A stretch of 41,402 bases of DNA. Origin: Rhodopirellula sp. Its GTDB lineage: Bacteria > Planctomycetota > Planctomycetia > Pirellulales > Pirellulaceae. A model generated the notes under the pieces. It saw only the letters and a list, made by a program, of their open reading frames with translations, was not told the origin of the DNA and searched no databases. The translations under genes were made by a program, and so were the position numbers. The stretch spans positions 27,432-68,833 of the forward strand of contig NZVD01000084.1 of the NCBI GenBank assembly GCA_002701385.1, read 5' to 3'. Positions 24,554 through 32,868 of the stretch are shown here, piece after piece (within the stretch, counting starts at the first letter, position 1; each line of letters opens with the position of its first letter).

Positions 24554-26596
24554 ATGGCGGACGACATTTCCTCTCAAGAAGTAGATACAGAATTGACAGA
24601 TAATGGCGCCGACTTCCAGGCACCATATCCCGGCGATAAGTCGATGCCTCAATGGGATACTGGGGGACTGATTGACGCACCCAAATTTACATTCAAGAAG
24701 TGGATCGGGATGTTGGGGCCTGGGCTGATTCTTGGCGGTGCAGCAATTGGCGGTGGTGAATGGCTGGTTGGACCTCAGGTTACCGCTCAATATGGCGGTG
24801 CGTTGCTCTGGCTTGCTACGCTTAGCATTATTGGTCAGGTCATTTATAACCTTGAGATCAGCCGATATACCCTTTATTCGGGTGAACCTATTTTTACTGG
24901 TAAGTTTCGTACCAAGCCCGGTAAGAATTTTTGGACCCTATGCTATCTGATTCTGGATGCTGGATCGATCTTTCCCTACTTGGCGATGACTGCAGCGATT
25001 CCATTGTTCGCGGCGTTATTCGGGATTGTTCCGACGCCTGAAGACGGTGAGGCGGCAATTGAGTTGTTCGGGATGGAGTTGTCACATGCCGCCACTGTCA
25101 AAACATTCGGATTGTCCATTTTTGCAGTCGCGTTGATTCCTCTGATTATCGGCGGAAAGATTCACGTCGCTCTGAAATGGGTCATGGGATTTAAAATTGT
25201 CACGGTGATGGGGTTCTTGCTGATTCTTGCGATTGGTTGGAGTAGCGCTGGGACCTGGACGGAGATCTTCAGTGGGTTTGTGAAGGTCGGGACTGTTCCA
25301 ATTGAGCGTATTGATGATAGCAATGGAAACGGCGTACTCGATGCGGGTGAAGACTGGGATGGCGACGGTGTTCTCGACGTCGTAGAACCGAAGTTTGTTG
25401 CTGAGGATGGGGCGCAGATGGCTAGTATTACAGTGGATGTAAATCCGCATGACGACATACAGGCCTCGGTGCTAAACGGCATTGCTATTCGTGATGATAA
25501 CGGAGAATACCTTGAGAAGATTAAGGTGAGTGAATCGGCGGGTGGGTTGGCACCAGGCGAATATTTCGTCCGATTTGATAATGACGGTAACGGATATATT
25601 GATGTCGACGGAGATAACGAACGTGATGGTGCAAGTGTCACTAACATTATAAGTGACCTCCTCAGCGGTAAAGGTTTTCCAGATATCGACTGGGCTCTGA
25701 TTGCATCGCTGTCAGCTCTAGTAGCTATTTCTGGTTCGGGTGGTTTATCGAATACACCGATTAGTAATTACACGCGCGACGAGGGATGGGGAATGGGACA
25801 CCACGTAGGTGCAATTCCCTCCGTGGTTGGCGGACTGGAGATTTCACTTTCACACCAAGGGACTGTCTTTAACCCAGACGCACCTGGTGCCATGCCGCGT
25901 TGGAAGCGTTGGTTTAAGCACGTGATGCGAGACCAATTAGTCGTTTGGATGCCCGCCTGTTTCATTGGGCTAGCTCTGCCCAGTATGTTAAGCGTTGAGT
26001 TCCTTGACCGAGGGGTGACTGTTCCAGACAAGTGGGTAGCCGCAACGATGACAGCAGACGGCGTAGCCAGTTCCGTTGCAGGGATCGAAATTCCGGATAA
26101 CATTTCTCATCTGTCAGCAGAAGAGCAGCAGGCGCTCAAGGACCAAGTGGAACAGGCTAAAGATGCGGGACTGGGTAAGACATTCTGGTTCCTGACTATT
26201 TTCTGTGGATTCTTAGTGTTGGCTCCGAGTATGTCCACTTCGGCCGATGGTATTATCCGTCGTTGGGTCGACTTGTTCTGGACAACGAGTGACCGGCTTC
26301 GCAGTATGCCGCCGGATGCCATTCGTATGGTCTATTTTGGAGTGCTTGCTTGCTATGCAACATTTGGGTTCATCATGCTTGGTTTCTTCAAACCCGATAC
26401 GTTGTTGAAGATTGCCACAACAATTTACAACTATGCGTTGGGAATTAGTTGCCTGCATACTGTTTACGTCAACAGAAGTTTACTTCCGAAGAAATTGCAA
26501 CCACGCAAGTCCGTTTGGATTGCGTTGTCATTTTTCGGTATATTCTTCCTGTTTATTGCATTAGTCTCGACGTTGAAACAGCTGGACGTCATATAG
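24554..26596 (+). CDS. NRAMP-like transporter with EF-hand-like extracytoplasmic insert
   Basis: The 680-residue protein has an NRAMP-type membrane core ('MLGPGLILGGAAIGGGEWLVGPQVTAQYG', helices to residue 670), but the family's metal-binding DPGN in helix 1 is replaced by GGGE (residues 66-69) and the helix-6 segment reads 'SGSGGLSNTPISNY' rather than MPH. The usual divalent-metal chemistry is therefore doubtful. Residues about 250-378, between helices 5 and 6 and predicted outside the cytoplasm, contain canonical 12-residue calcium loops starting at Asp255 (DSNGNGVLDAGE) and Asp267 (DWDGDGVLDVVE), and a third near Asp342 (DNDGNGYIDVDG). A second extra loop lies near 485-545. Typical NRAMP proteins have 400-450 residues. 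Substrate unknown. Confidence 0.83.
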   Translation: MADDISSQEVDTELTDNGADFQAPYPGDKSMPQWDTGGLIDAPKFTFKKWIGMLGPGLILGGAAIGGGEWLVGPQVTAQYGGALLWLATLSIIGQVIYNLEISRYTLYSGEPIFTGKFRTKPGKNFWTLCYLILDAGSIFPYLAMTAAIPLFAALFGIVPTPEDGEAAIELFGMELSHAATVKTFGLSIFAVALIPLIIGGKIHVALKWVMGFKIVTVMGFLLILAIGWSSAGTWTEIFSGFVKVGTVPIERIDDSNGNGVLDAGEDWDGDGVLDVVEPKFVAEDGAQMASITVDVNPHDDIQASVLNGIAIRDDNGEYLEKIKVSESAGGLAPGEYFVRFDNDGNGYIDVDGDNERDGASVTNIISDLLSGKGFPDIDWALIASLSALVAISGSGGLSNTPISNYTRDEGWGMGHHVGAIPSVVGGLEISLSHQGTVFNPDAPGAMPRWKRWFKHVMRDQLVVWMPACFIGLALPSMLSVEFLDRGVTVPDKWVAATMTADGVASSVAGIEIPDNISHLSAEEQQALKDQVEQAKDAGLGKTFWFLTIFCGFLVLAPSMSTSADGIIRRWVDLFWTTSDRLRSMPPDAIRMVYFGVLACYATFGFIMLGFFKPDTLLKIATTIYNYALGISCLHTVYVNRSLLPKKLQPRKSVWIALSFFGIFFLFIALVSTLKQLDVI

Positions 26597-26607
26597 TGCG
26601 AAGCGAG

Positions 26608-27327
26608 CTATAGCTCCTTCATCCCGTTGTAGAGGATCTTTTTGACGTCCATTGTGTCAGGTAACCCTGCGATGATTAGCGGGTTCCATACTTGATACGT
26701 GTTGTTGCGCATGTCCTCAATCGCTTCCTGCATCTTACTGAGTTGAGAGGCAGCGACGTCAGCAATGGCGGCAAATACTTTCATTACGTGCCGATGGGCT
26801 TGGCTACCCCGGAGAGGTAAGTAATGGCGACGCTTGATGTAGCCGATTAACATGTGCGCGTTGTCAATGTGATCTGGGATGTCATGGCAGTGTTCCGACG
26901 GTTCCTCTTTGTTGACATATTGAGTACCTTTGCGTGCTCCTGGATGCAGATCCTGTTGCATGATCTGATCTAGTTGATCAATTGGCACCATGCGTTCGAA
27001 GACCTTATAGGCAGCCCACATCATTTGCATTCGAGAGCGAGTCATGTCGTCGCCATTCTGTATGTATGCAGCGTTTCGAGCCATGGACATTAGGCGTTTG
27101 GCTTTGGTGGCAGTACGTCCCTCCATTTGATGGAGACGGCGAAGAGCTCCTTGTAATTCCTGGGCGATATGTGCTTTCATGCGAGCGACTGCGAGTTGGT
27201 TAGAGGCAACAGCAGCGACGAGATCACTTTTGGCCGCATTAAGTTTGTAGGCTCCGAGCTCTCGGAGGAAGTCCACCTGTAAAGCAAATACGTCACGCCA
27301 GATTTCAAATTTTTCTTTTAACTCCAT
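26608..27327 (-). CDS. Hypothetical helical protein
   Basis: I do not recognise this protein. From the second ATG (27327), which has AAGGAG 8 bases upstream (the ATG at 27333 is only 2 bases from it), it has 239 residues and is almost wholly alpha-helical and hydrophilic, with long amphipathic stretches rich in A, K, R, M and Q ('AVARMKAHIAQELQGALRRLHQM') and no signal peptide or membrane helix. A middle segment is dense in His and acidic residues (SEHCHDIPDHIDNAH), which might bind metal. The gene converges on the NRAMP-like gene, 11 bases from its stop codon. Good ribosome-binding site and coding character support that it is real. Confidence 0.65.
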   Translation of the reverse strand: MELKEKFEIWRDVFALQVDFLRELGAYKLNAAKSDLVAAVASNQLAVARMKAHIAQELQGALRRLHQMEGRTATKAKRLMSMARNAAYIQNGDDMTRSRMQMMWAAYKVFERMVPIDQLDQIMQQDLHPGARKGTQYVNKEEPSEHCHDIPDHIDNAHMLIGYIKRRHYLPLRGSQAHRHVMKVFAAIADVAASQLSKMQEAIEDMRNNTYQVWNPLIIAGLPDTMDVKKILYNGMKEL

Positions 27328-27493
27328 GGTCATCTCTCCTTGCGATTTGGATCGGTTACATTTGGGTAGATAAGTAACCGTCGAATTCGAGACTAATTAA
27401 CAATCAGTTGCGTTTCGGGGAGGCGGCGATCGGCCTGTTTTTGCTATGCTTTCGCAGTGGAAAACGATTCAATGGAATTGGAATGATGGGTAA

Positions 27494-28651
27494 ATGACTG
27501 AAGTAACCCGCAATAAGAATCAACACAAAGCTATCTGGAGTCCGGTAATCGACTACCTTGGCCTTGGAGGGCTTTCTGTCATTGTGGCCGTTGGGGCCTT
27601 AGTGTTTTTGCCGCCGAGTCATCAGTGGTGGGAGCAATTCTCGCGTGCACTGGCCGTAGAAAGCGGACTGCAAGGGCCGCATGGCGGGCGATTCGATTCG
27701 CTCACACTGTTCTGGCTGTTGACGATCATCATTAATCACCCGCACTTTATGGCATCGTACCGATTGCTATACCGGTCGCGGGAACAAATCCAGACCTATA
27801 AGTGGTCGTCCATGAGAGTGCCTATTATTCTGGCCATGTTGAGTATCGTGGTCATGCTATCCACGAGTACTGGACGTACGCCGGACGGCACCGCTGGTTG
27901 GTCGCTCGGTAGCGCGTTGTATTTAGTTATGTCGATTGGCTTAATTCTCTATCTCGGGTGGCATTACAACCTACAGGCTTGGGGGATCATTGCAACTTAT
28001 TTGTTTCTTGGGGGCATCCGGGTCGATCGTCAGGAGAAATGGATGATCAAGGGCGGGGCGTTGGTGTTGGTCGGCGTCCATGGCTTGCTTTATCTGGCTT
28101 CCTCTCCGCTGATGGAATATAGCCCCGGGTTTGTTTCATTTTGTGTCAGTGTAACGCCTTACGTTCCGGTAATCGTCTTTCCGTTTTTTATTATGGGCGG
28201 ACTCGGTTTTTATCGAACAGCTCAAAGGACCGGTAAGCAAATCCCGGTGAATGCTGTTGTGCCCTTCGTGGCAATCTACATGTGGTATTTCGTGATCCTG
28301 AGTTATCACGATGTCGTCGGAGTGATGGTGTTTGTACAGCTAGCGCATGCTTTACAGTATTTGGTTGTGACGACTCGAGTGGAGGCCAATGTGGCTACTG
28401 CGAAACGTGGAACATCCGGCGTCTTATTTTCGCTTTTGGTTTACACCATCTTGCTTGCGACGGGTTACCTGGTGCTGGAACTGCCAGGAGTGGTGGGTAT
28501 GAAGGTGGAAACGGCCGTTGCTTATCACTCCTTCGTTGAGATGTTGGTAGTGTCCATCAATCTACATCACTTCTTTGTGGACGGAGCCATTTGGAAGATA
28601 AGTAATCCGGCTGTTCGAAAAGACTTGTTTGCTCACTTGGAGGCCGGGTAG
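27494..28651 (+). CDS. Polytopic membrane protein with conserved-looking intramembrane histidines
   Basis: I cannot name the family. The 385-residue protein has about nine or ten hydrophobic segments and no cleavable signal. Histidines occur in or next to these segments in short motifs: NHPHFMASY (H82, H84), GWHYNLQ (H157), YHDVV (H272), HALQYL (H285), YHSFVEM (H345) and LHHFFVDGAIWK (H358-H359). Such spacing resembles integral-membrane metal or heme proteins, for example diiron or carotenoid-cleaving enzymes of the Brp/Blh type, but no specific match is claimed. Its stop codon directly abuts the ATG of a histidine kinase (TAGATG), so the two are almost certainly translated together, and this protein may be the sensor half of the kinase. 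Confidence 0.75.
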   Translation: MTEVTRNKNQHKAIWSPVIDYLGLGGLSVIVAVGALVFLPPSHQWWEQFSRALAVESGLQGPHGGRFDSLTLFWLLTIIINHPHFMASYRLLYRSREQIQTYKWSSMRVPIILAMLSIVVMLSTSTGRTPDGTAGWSLGSALYLVMSIGLILYLGWHYNLQAWGIIATYLFLGGIRVDRQEKWMIKGGALVLVGVHGLLYLASSPLMEYSPGFVSFCVSVTPYVPVIVFPFFIMGGLGFYRTAQRTGKQIPVNAVVPFVAIYMWYFVILSYHDVVGVMVFVQLAHALQYLVVTTRVEANVATAKRGTSGVLFSLLVYTILLATGYLVLELPGVVGMKVETAVAYHSFVEMLVVSINLHHFFVDGAIWKISNPAVRKDLFAHLEAG

Positions 28652-29305
28652 ATGCAGGACGAAAACGCTGATCAAGATCGATTGATCGTAGCTTTGCAAC
28701 AAGAGCTGGCATCGTTGGAAGAACGAATTAGTACGATTGAGCATGAGTTACATGATGGTCCACTGCAGCGTGTGATTGCCGCAAGGATGCAGATGCAGGC
28801 ATTGTTGAGCAAGCCGGATTTAACGCCTGATCTATCCGATCAATTTGAGGAATTGGATCAATCGCTTGCACTTGCCGTTTCACAAGTGCGGAGCATTTTA
28901 CAGTCGAATCAACAACCAGCTGTTCAGGATACTTTGGGATTGGATACCCTTTGTCAGGAATTTACGGAACCTGCTTTCCGGGTGTGGCTCTACGGTCCTT
29001 CGAAGATTACCGGAGTTTCAATAGAATTGTGGGACGCCGTGGTACGGGTCGTTCGCGAACTGATTTGGAATGCACGTAAACACAGCCAGGCAGATGGCGT
29101 GACGGTGACTTCACAAGAGAACGAACGGACATGGGTCATCGAAGTACGAGATCTGGGTAAGGGCTTTGATCCGGAGCAGGTCCCGGACGATTCATATGGA
29201 CTTTGCACTGCCGTCGAACGTGCACGGATGATGGGATTTGAGCTTGTCATCGATTCAGTACGTGGAGAAGGCACACGTGTTACACTACGGGGAACCATAG
29301 CATGA
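28652..29305 (+). CDS. NarL/DesK-type sensor histidine kinase (soluble, no sensor domain)
   Basis: The 217-residue cytoplasmic protein has a coiled-coil start, the HisKA_3 dimerisation/phosphoacceptor motif IEHELHDGPLQRV (phospho-His34 in the ELHD context), and an HATPase_c domain with N-box 'RELIWNARKHSQA' (Asn140), G1 'DLGKGFDP' (167-174) and G2 'GLCTAVERA'. It would autophosphorylate and pass phosphate to a LuxR/NarL-type response regulator; none is in this window. It has no membrane or sensor domain of its own, so sensing may be done by the abutting membrane protein. Its last four bases overlap the ATG of the deacetylase gene (ATGA). Confidence 0.88.
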   Translation: MQDENADQDRLIVALQQELASLEERISTIEHELHDGPLQRVIAARMQMQALLSKPDLTPDLSDQFEELDQSLALAVSQVRSILQSNQQPAVQDTLGLDTLCQEFTEPAFRVWLYGPSKITGVSIELWDAVVRVVRELIWNARKHSQADGVTVTSQENERTWVIEVRDLGKGFDPEQVPDDSYGLCTAVERARMMGFELVIDSVRGEGTRVTLRGTIA

Positions 29306-31035
29306 AGTCGTCGATAGGTATTAATTTGATTTTGCTACTGGGACTCGTTGTAGACCTTAGGGCTCAGCAGCCAGTGCCCGACAAATTGGTAGTCCTGACA
29401 TTTGATGATTCAGTCCGAAGCCACTACACGATTGTACGCCCCATCTTGAAAGAGTTTGGGTTTGGAGCCACGTTCTTTATTACCGAAGGATTCGAGTTTC
29501 AAACCGACAAAGAGAATTACATGACCTGGGAGCAGATTGCTGAACTCGATCAGGCTGGCTTTGAAATTGGTAACCACACACGGGACCACGTGGCCATTAC
29601 GGAGGCAAATTATAAAGAGCAACTTCAGGCGATAAATGATCGCTGTGAAGAATATGGTATCCCGAAGCCTACTAGTTTCGCTTTCCCGGGAAATAAATTT
29701 TCGGCGGAGATGATTCCTTGGTTGAAAGACATGGGGATCCAGTTTGCGCGTCGTGGAGGAACTCCGGAGTTTGATTATGACGAAGGTAGAGGAGTCGCAG
29801 TGGAACCGGGGTTTGACCATCCTTTGCTACTGCCGACAGCGGCAGATGCGCGTCCGGATTGGGGGATTGAGGAATTTGTGCAGGGCGCAAAGCAGGCTGA
29901 GTTCGGGCGTATTGCGATCCTGCAGTTTCACGGTGTGCCTGATGGAGCTCATGATTGGGTCAGCACGACCGAAGCCAAATTTCGTTCGTATATGCATTAT
30001 CTGAAATCCAATGGTTACCAAGTGATCGCCATGCGTGATTTATCAAAGTATCTGAGCGGCGGGTTGTTGCCAGTCAATGCAGATGAAATCATTTCCGATC
30101 GCCAGCAGTTAATGGCAGCTGGCAGGTCACGTGATGAATTCAGGGGGCCAAAGGATCGCCGCGACCTTGGGGCCTGGGCATCTATTATGAAACGCCATGG
30201 TTACACGGTAGCCGAATCGAGAATGGTTACGGGTTTGGACTTTAATACCATGGAGAGAGCGCTGGCACGCGCGCGAACAATAAAGCCTGTGGGGAAATCC
30301 ATTGAAGTTTTACCGTATCCCGGTGGTCGGCACCCTCGTTTGGGTTTTCGAGATGGTGAATATCGTCCAAGGCGGGAGACGAAGGTGAGTGTCTTTAGTC
30401 CCTGGGATAGCGAAGACTATTTGGTCGTTGATATTCCGGAAGCGATTTGGAATGTAACAGATCAGGGAAGGGAGTTGCTGTACCTCGCGCATGAAGATGT
30501 TCCGACGATGTGGGACCGCCTTGGCAAACGCGTGCTAGAGTCCGAATGGCAGAGAATTCGTGGTGGGTATGAATCGACCATTGAATTGCCTAATCGGGTG
30601 GTCATACAGACTCGGGTCTTTCCTCGGAAGGACTCGGTTGGATTGGAAATGGAACTAATCAACAATTCACAGTCCCGGCTGACCGGACTCTACACGCAGA
30701 ACTGTATTATGCTGGCAAAAATGTCCGGATTTAAATCGCAGTCACTGGATCACCGGCGAACGACTGAGTTCTTCACAGCGTGCGGCAATGAAGCGGAGGA
30801 CAAGTGGGTGATATACTCGTGGGAAAAGGTTACGCGAGCCTGGGGGAATATTCATTGCCCCTGTTTGCACAGCGATCCTCAATTTGATGACTTGGAGCCG
30901 GGTGAGAGCCAGATCATTCAAGGCTGGATCTCGTTCTATGAAGGTCGCGATGTAGAGGGGGAGATCGGGCTATTAAGAAAACAACAGGTGTTACGGCACC
31001 ATGGATCGGGAGTGCCTATTGGCACCACCGATTGA
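29302..31035 (+). CDS. Polysaccharide deacetylase-like protein with unknown C-terminal domain
   Basis: The 577-residue exported protein (signal peptide 1-21, ending DLRA) has a NodB-type carbohydrate esterase 4 domain at about 25-250: TFDD (33-36, catalytic base Asp35 and metal Asp36), NHTRDH (His92 and His96 as metal ligands), FAFPG (126-130) and LQFHG (His210). It would remove N- or O-acetyl groups from a polysaccharide such as chitin or peptidoglycan. Residues about 285-577 form a second domain I do not recognise, with 'FSPWDSEDYLVVDIPEAIW' and 'YTQNCIMLAKMSGF' and an apparent beta-sandwich character with several Cys residues. The gene overlaps the kinase gene by four bases. The catalytic residues look intact. 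Confidence 0.82.
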   Translation: MKSSIGINLILLLGLVVDLRAQQPVPDKLVVLTFDDSVRSHYTIVRPILKEFGFGATFFITEGFEFQTDKENYMTWEQIAELDQAGFEIGNHTRDHVAITEANYKEQLQAINDRCEEYGIPKPTSFAFPGNKFSAEMIPWLKDMGIQFARRGGTPEFDYDEGRGVAVEPGFDHPLLLPTAADARPDWGIEEFVQGAKQAEFGRIAILQFHGVPDGAHDWVSTTEAKFRSYMHYLKSNGYQVIAMRDLSKYLSGGLLPVNADEIISDRQQLMAAGRSRDEFRGPKDRRDLGAWASIMKRHGYTVAESRMVTGLDFNTMERALARARTIKPVGKSIEVLPYPGGRHPRLGFRDGEYRPRRETKVSVFSPWDSEDYLVVDIPEAIWNVTDQGRELLYLAHEDVPTMWDRLGKRVLESEWQRIRGGYESTIELPNRVVIQTRVFPRKDSVGLEMELINNSQSRLTGLYTQNCIMLAKMSGFKSQSLDHRRTTEFFTACGNEAEDKWVIYSWEKVTRAWGNIHCPCLHSDPQFDDLEPGESQIIQGWISFYEGRDVEGEIGLLRKQQVLRHHGSGVPIGTTD

Positions 31036-31073
31036 ATCGTGAAATCAGTGAAAATTAGAAAAGGAGCAGATAG

Positions 31074-31433
31074 ATGCCAAAGTTAAATGTAGAAGGTGTG
31101 GGTGAGTTCGAAGTTGAAGAAGGCACTCGGTTAGTGCTGGCTCTGACCGATACGGCACAGGTGGATCAGTTACATGCCTGTGGTGGCCAGGGGCGGTGTA
31201 CGACCTGCCGCGTGGAAATTACCGACGGAGCGCCATCGCAAATGACAGCTGCAGAAAAAGAAACGCTAACAGCGCGAGAATTGAGTGGTGTGCGTTTGAG
31301 TTGTCAGGTGTTGTGTCAGCAAGACATGACAGTGAATGTGATCAGTCGCCTAGAAGGAAGCGGTCGAGCTGATGCTGGTGGCCGCCCGGACGAAGAATTA
31401 CAACCTCAACCGGTTGAGTGGGTGGACGCCTAA
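31074..31433 (+). CDS. 2Fe-2S ferredoxin
   Basis: The 119-residue soluble protein has the plant/vertebrate-type 2Fe-2S cluster spacing, with Cys36, Cys42, Cys45 and Cys77 in 'HACGGQGRCTTCRVE' and 'RLSCQVLC'. It carries one electron and has no other domain. It starts 38 bases after the deacetylase gene on the same strand with AAAGGAG upstream, so it may belong to the same transcript. Its partner reductase or oxygenase is not identifiable from the window; the histidine-rich membrane protein of the same unit is one possibility. It converges on the HtrA-type protease gene with a 12-base gap. Confidence 0.92.
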   Translation: MPKLNVEGVGEFEVEEGTRLVLALTDTAQVDQLHACGGQGRCTTCRVEITDGAPSQMTAAEKETLTARELSGVRLSCQVLCQQDMTVNVISRLEGSGRADAGGRPDEELQPQPVEWVDA

Positions 31434-31445
31434 CCAAGTCGGGTT

Positions 31446-32720
31446 TTATTCCGCCGGACGTTCGCCCAGTGATAGAGTAATCTGTTTTGTCACGGATTGG
31501 CCATCTTCGATTCGGTGTATTTCGAGTACCGCCTTCTGGCCGCCGGGTGTCTCGCCGATGGTTTGGATTAACTGAGTGGTTGACTCAACGGGCGTGTCGT
31601 TGAACTTTGTGATGATGTCGTTCAGTTGGACACCGGCGAGATAACCTGGGGAATAACTTGGAGCAAATCCGGATACCTCGGCGCCGACGGAACTTTTCCC
31701 TTCGGGGATTTCGATTTCGTGAGCGGAAAGTTTGTCTTCGGTTGGATTGGACAATGAGAGTCCGAGCCATCCGCGGGAGACTCGCCCGTCACGCTCGAGA
31801 CGCTCGACAATCGATTTGGCTACGTATCCTGGCACTGCAAAGCTGATTCCCTGATAAGCATCTCCAACGATCGCCGTATTGACTCCGACCAGTTGGCCGT
31901 TTTCATTTACTAGAGGGCCGCCGGAATTGCCCGGATTCACCGCAGCATCTGTCTGAAGGAAGTCCTGGTATAGCGTCCCAACTTTGGCAGTGCGGTGGGT
32001 GGCACTAATGATTCCGAAGGTGATGGATTGCTCTAGGCCGAAGGGACTTCCCATTGCCCAAACCATCGTTCCAACCTGAACGGCGTCCCGAGGTGCCCAT
32101 TCAATGGGGATGAGGTCAGTTTGGTCAATCTTGATGAGAGCCAGGTCGGTGAGTTTGTCGACGCCAATGATCTCGGCTGTATGACGCGACTGGTCGGCTA
32201 GATGGACATAGACGAGACTGGAATCTTCGATGACGTGTCGATTGGTAAGGATGTAACCATCCTGAGAAATCACGATGCCTGAGCCCTGTCCCCGGGACGG
32301 GAATAGGTTTGATTCTGGAAGGATCCGCTGATTGTTTCGTGCCTGCACATCGAAGGCGGCTGTATGGATGTGCACGACGCTGGGCGTCACTATGTTGGAA
32401 ACCAATTCGGAGCGATGGGAAACCGAATCATTGATTCCGGAGGAAAGCTGCACACTTGCCGCATCATACCTCGCTTTGATTTTTCCGTATTCTAGCGAGT
32501 ACTGAATTTGCTGGACTAAATATGGAGTCCCAAAAACAAACAGGAGTAGTGTTGCCGTGGTAATTACCAGTCGTGCAAAACGATATTTTATGGCGGCCAT
32601 GGCCATGTCGCCGGATGTGGTGCTTCGCCCCTGTCCAGAGGAGGACTCAGTCCGGGTGCCCAGCTCGAGAGAGCGAGGTGCTGGCTGATCAGGAGAATAC
32701 TCGTTTTGTTCTTGATCCAT
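31446..32720 (-). CDS. HtrA/DegP-type S1C serine protease with one PDZ domain
   Basis: The 424-residue protein has an N-terminal cytoplasmic tail, one membrane anchor (about 48-68), a trypsin-like domain with His162 (TNRHVIED), Asp192 (TDLALIKID) and Ser266 (AAVNPGNSGGPLV), and a single C-terminal PDZ domain (about 320-410, 'GYLAGVQLNDIITKFNDTPV'). It degrades or handles misfolded envelope proteins, facing the periplasm or paryphoplasm. It is DegS/HtrA-like in having one PDZ and a membrane anchor, but the unusually long cytoplasmic extension (about 45 residues, S/T/E/Q-rich) is not typical of E. coli DegS. Catalytic triad is complete. Confidence 0.93.
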   Translation of the reverse strand: MDQEQNEYSPDQPAPRSLELGTRTESSSGQGRSTTSGDMAMAAIKYRFARLVITTATLLLFVFGTPYLVQQIQYSLEYGKIKARYDAASVQLSSGINDSVSHRSELVSNIVTPSVVHIHTAAFDVQARNNQRILPESNLFPSRGQGSGIVISQDGYILTNRHVIEDSSLVYVHLADQSRHTAEIIGVDKLTDLALIKIDQTDLIPIEWAPRDAVQVGTMVWAMGSPFGLEQSITFGIISATHRTAKVGTLYQDFLQTDAAVNPGNSGGPLVNENGQLVGVNTAIVGDAYQGISFAVPGYVAKSIVERLERDGRVSRGWLGLSLSNPTEDKLSAHEIEIPEGKSSVGAEVSGFAPSYSPGYLAGVQLNDIITKFNDTPVESTTQLIQTIGETPGGQKAVLEIHRIEDGQSVTKQITLSLGERPAE

Positions 32721-32868
32721 GACGCGTTTATGGAATGATGGCGACTTAGGTTAGATGCCCAAAGGGCTTTTGTTATTATAGCTTTAGCTACACGCCGCGA
32801 CGAATGGAAAAAGTAGGTAGTCTTTCTTTCGCCAATCTATTAGAGGTATAACCGAGTCTAGTTTCGCT

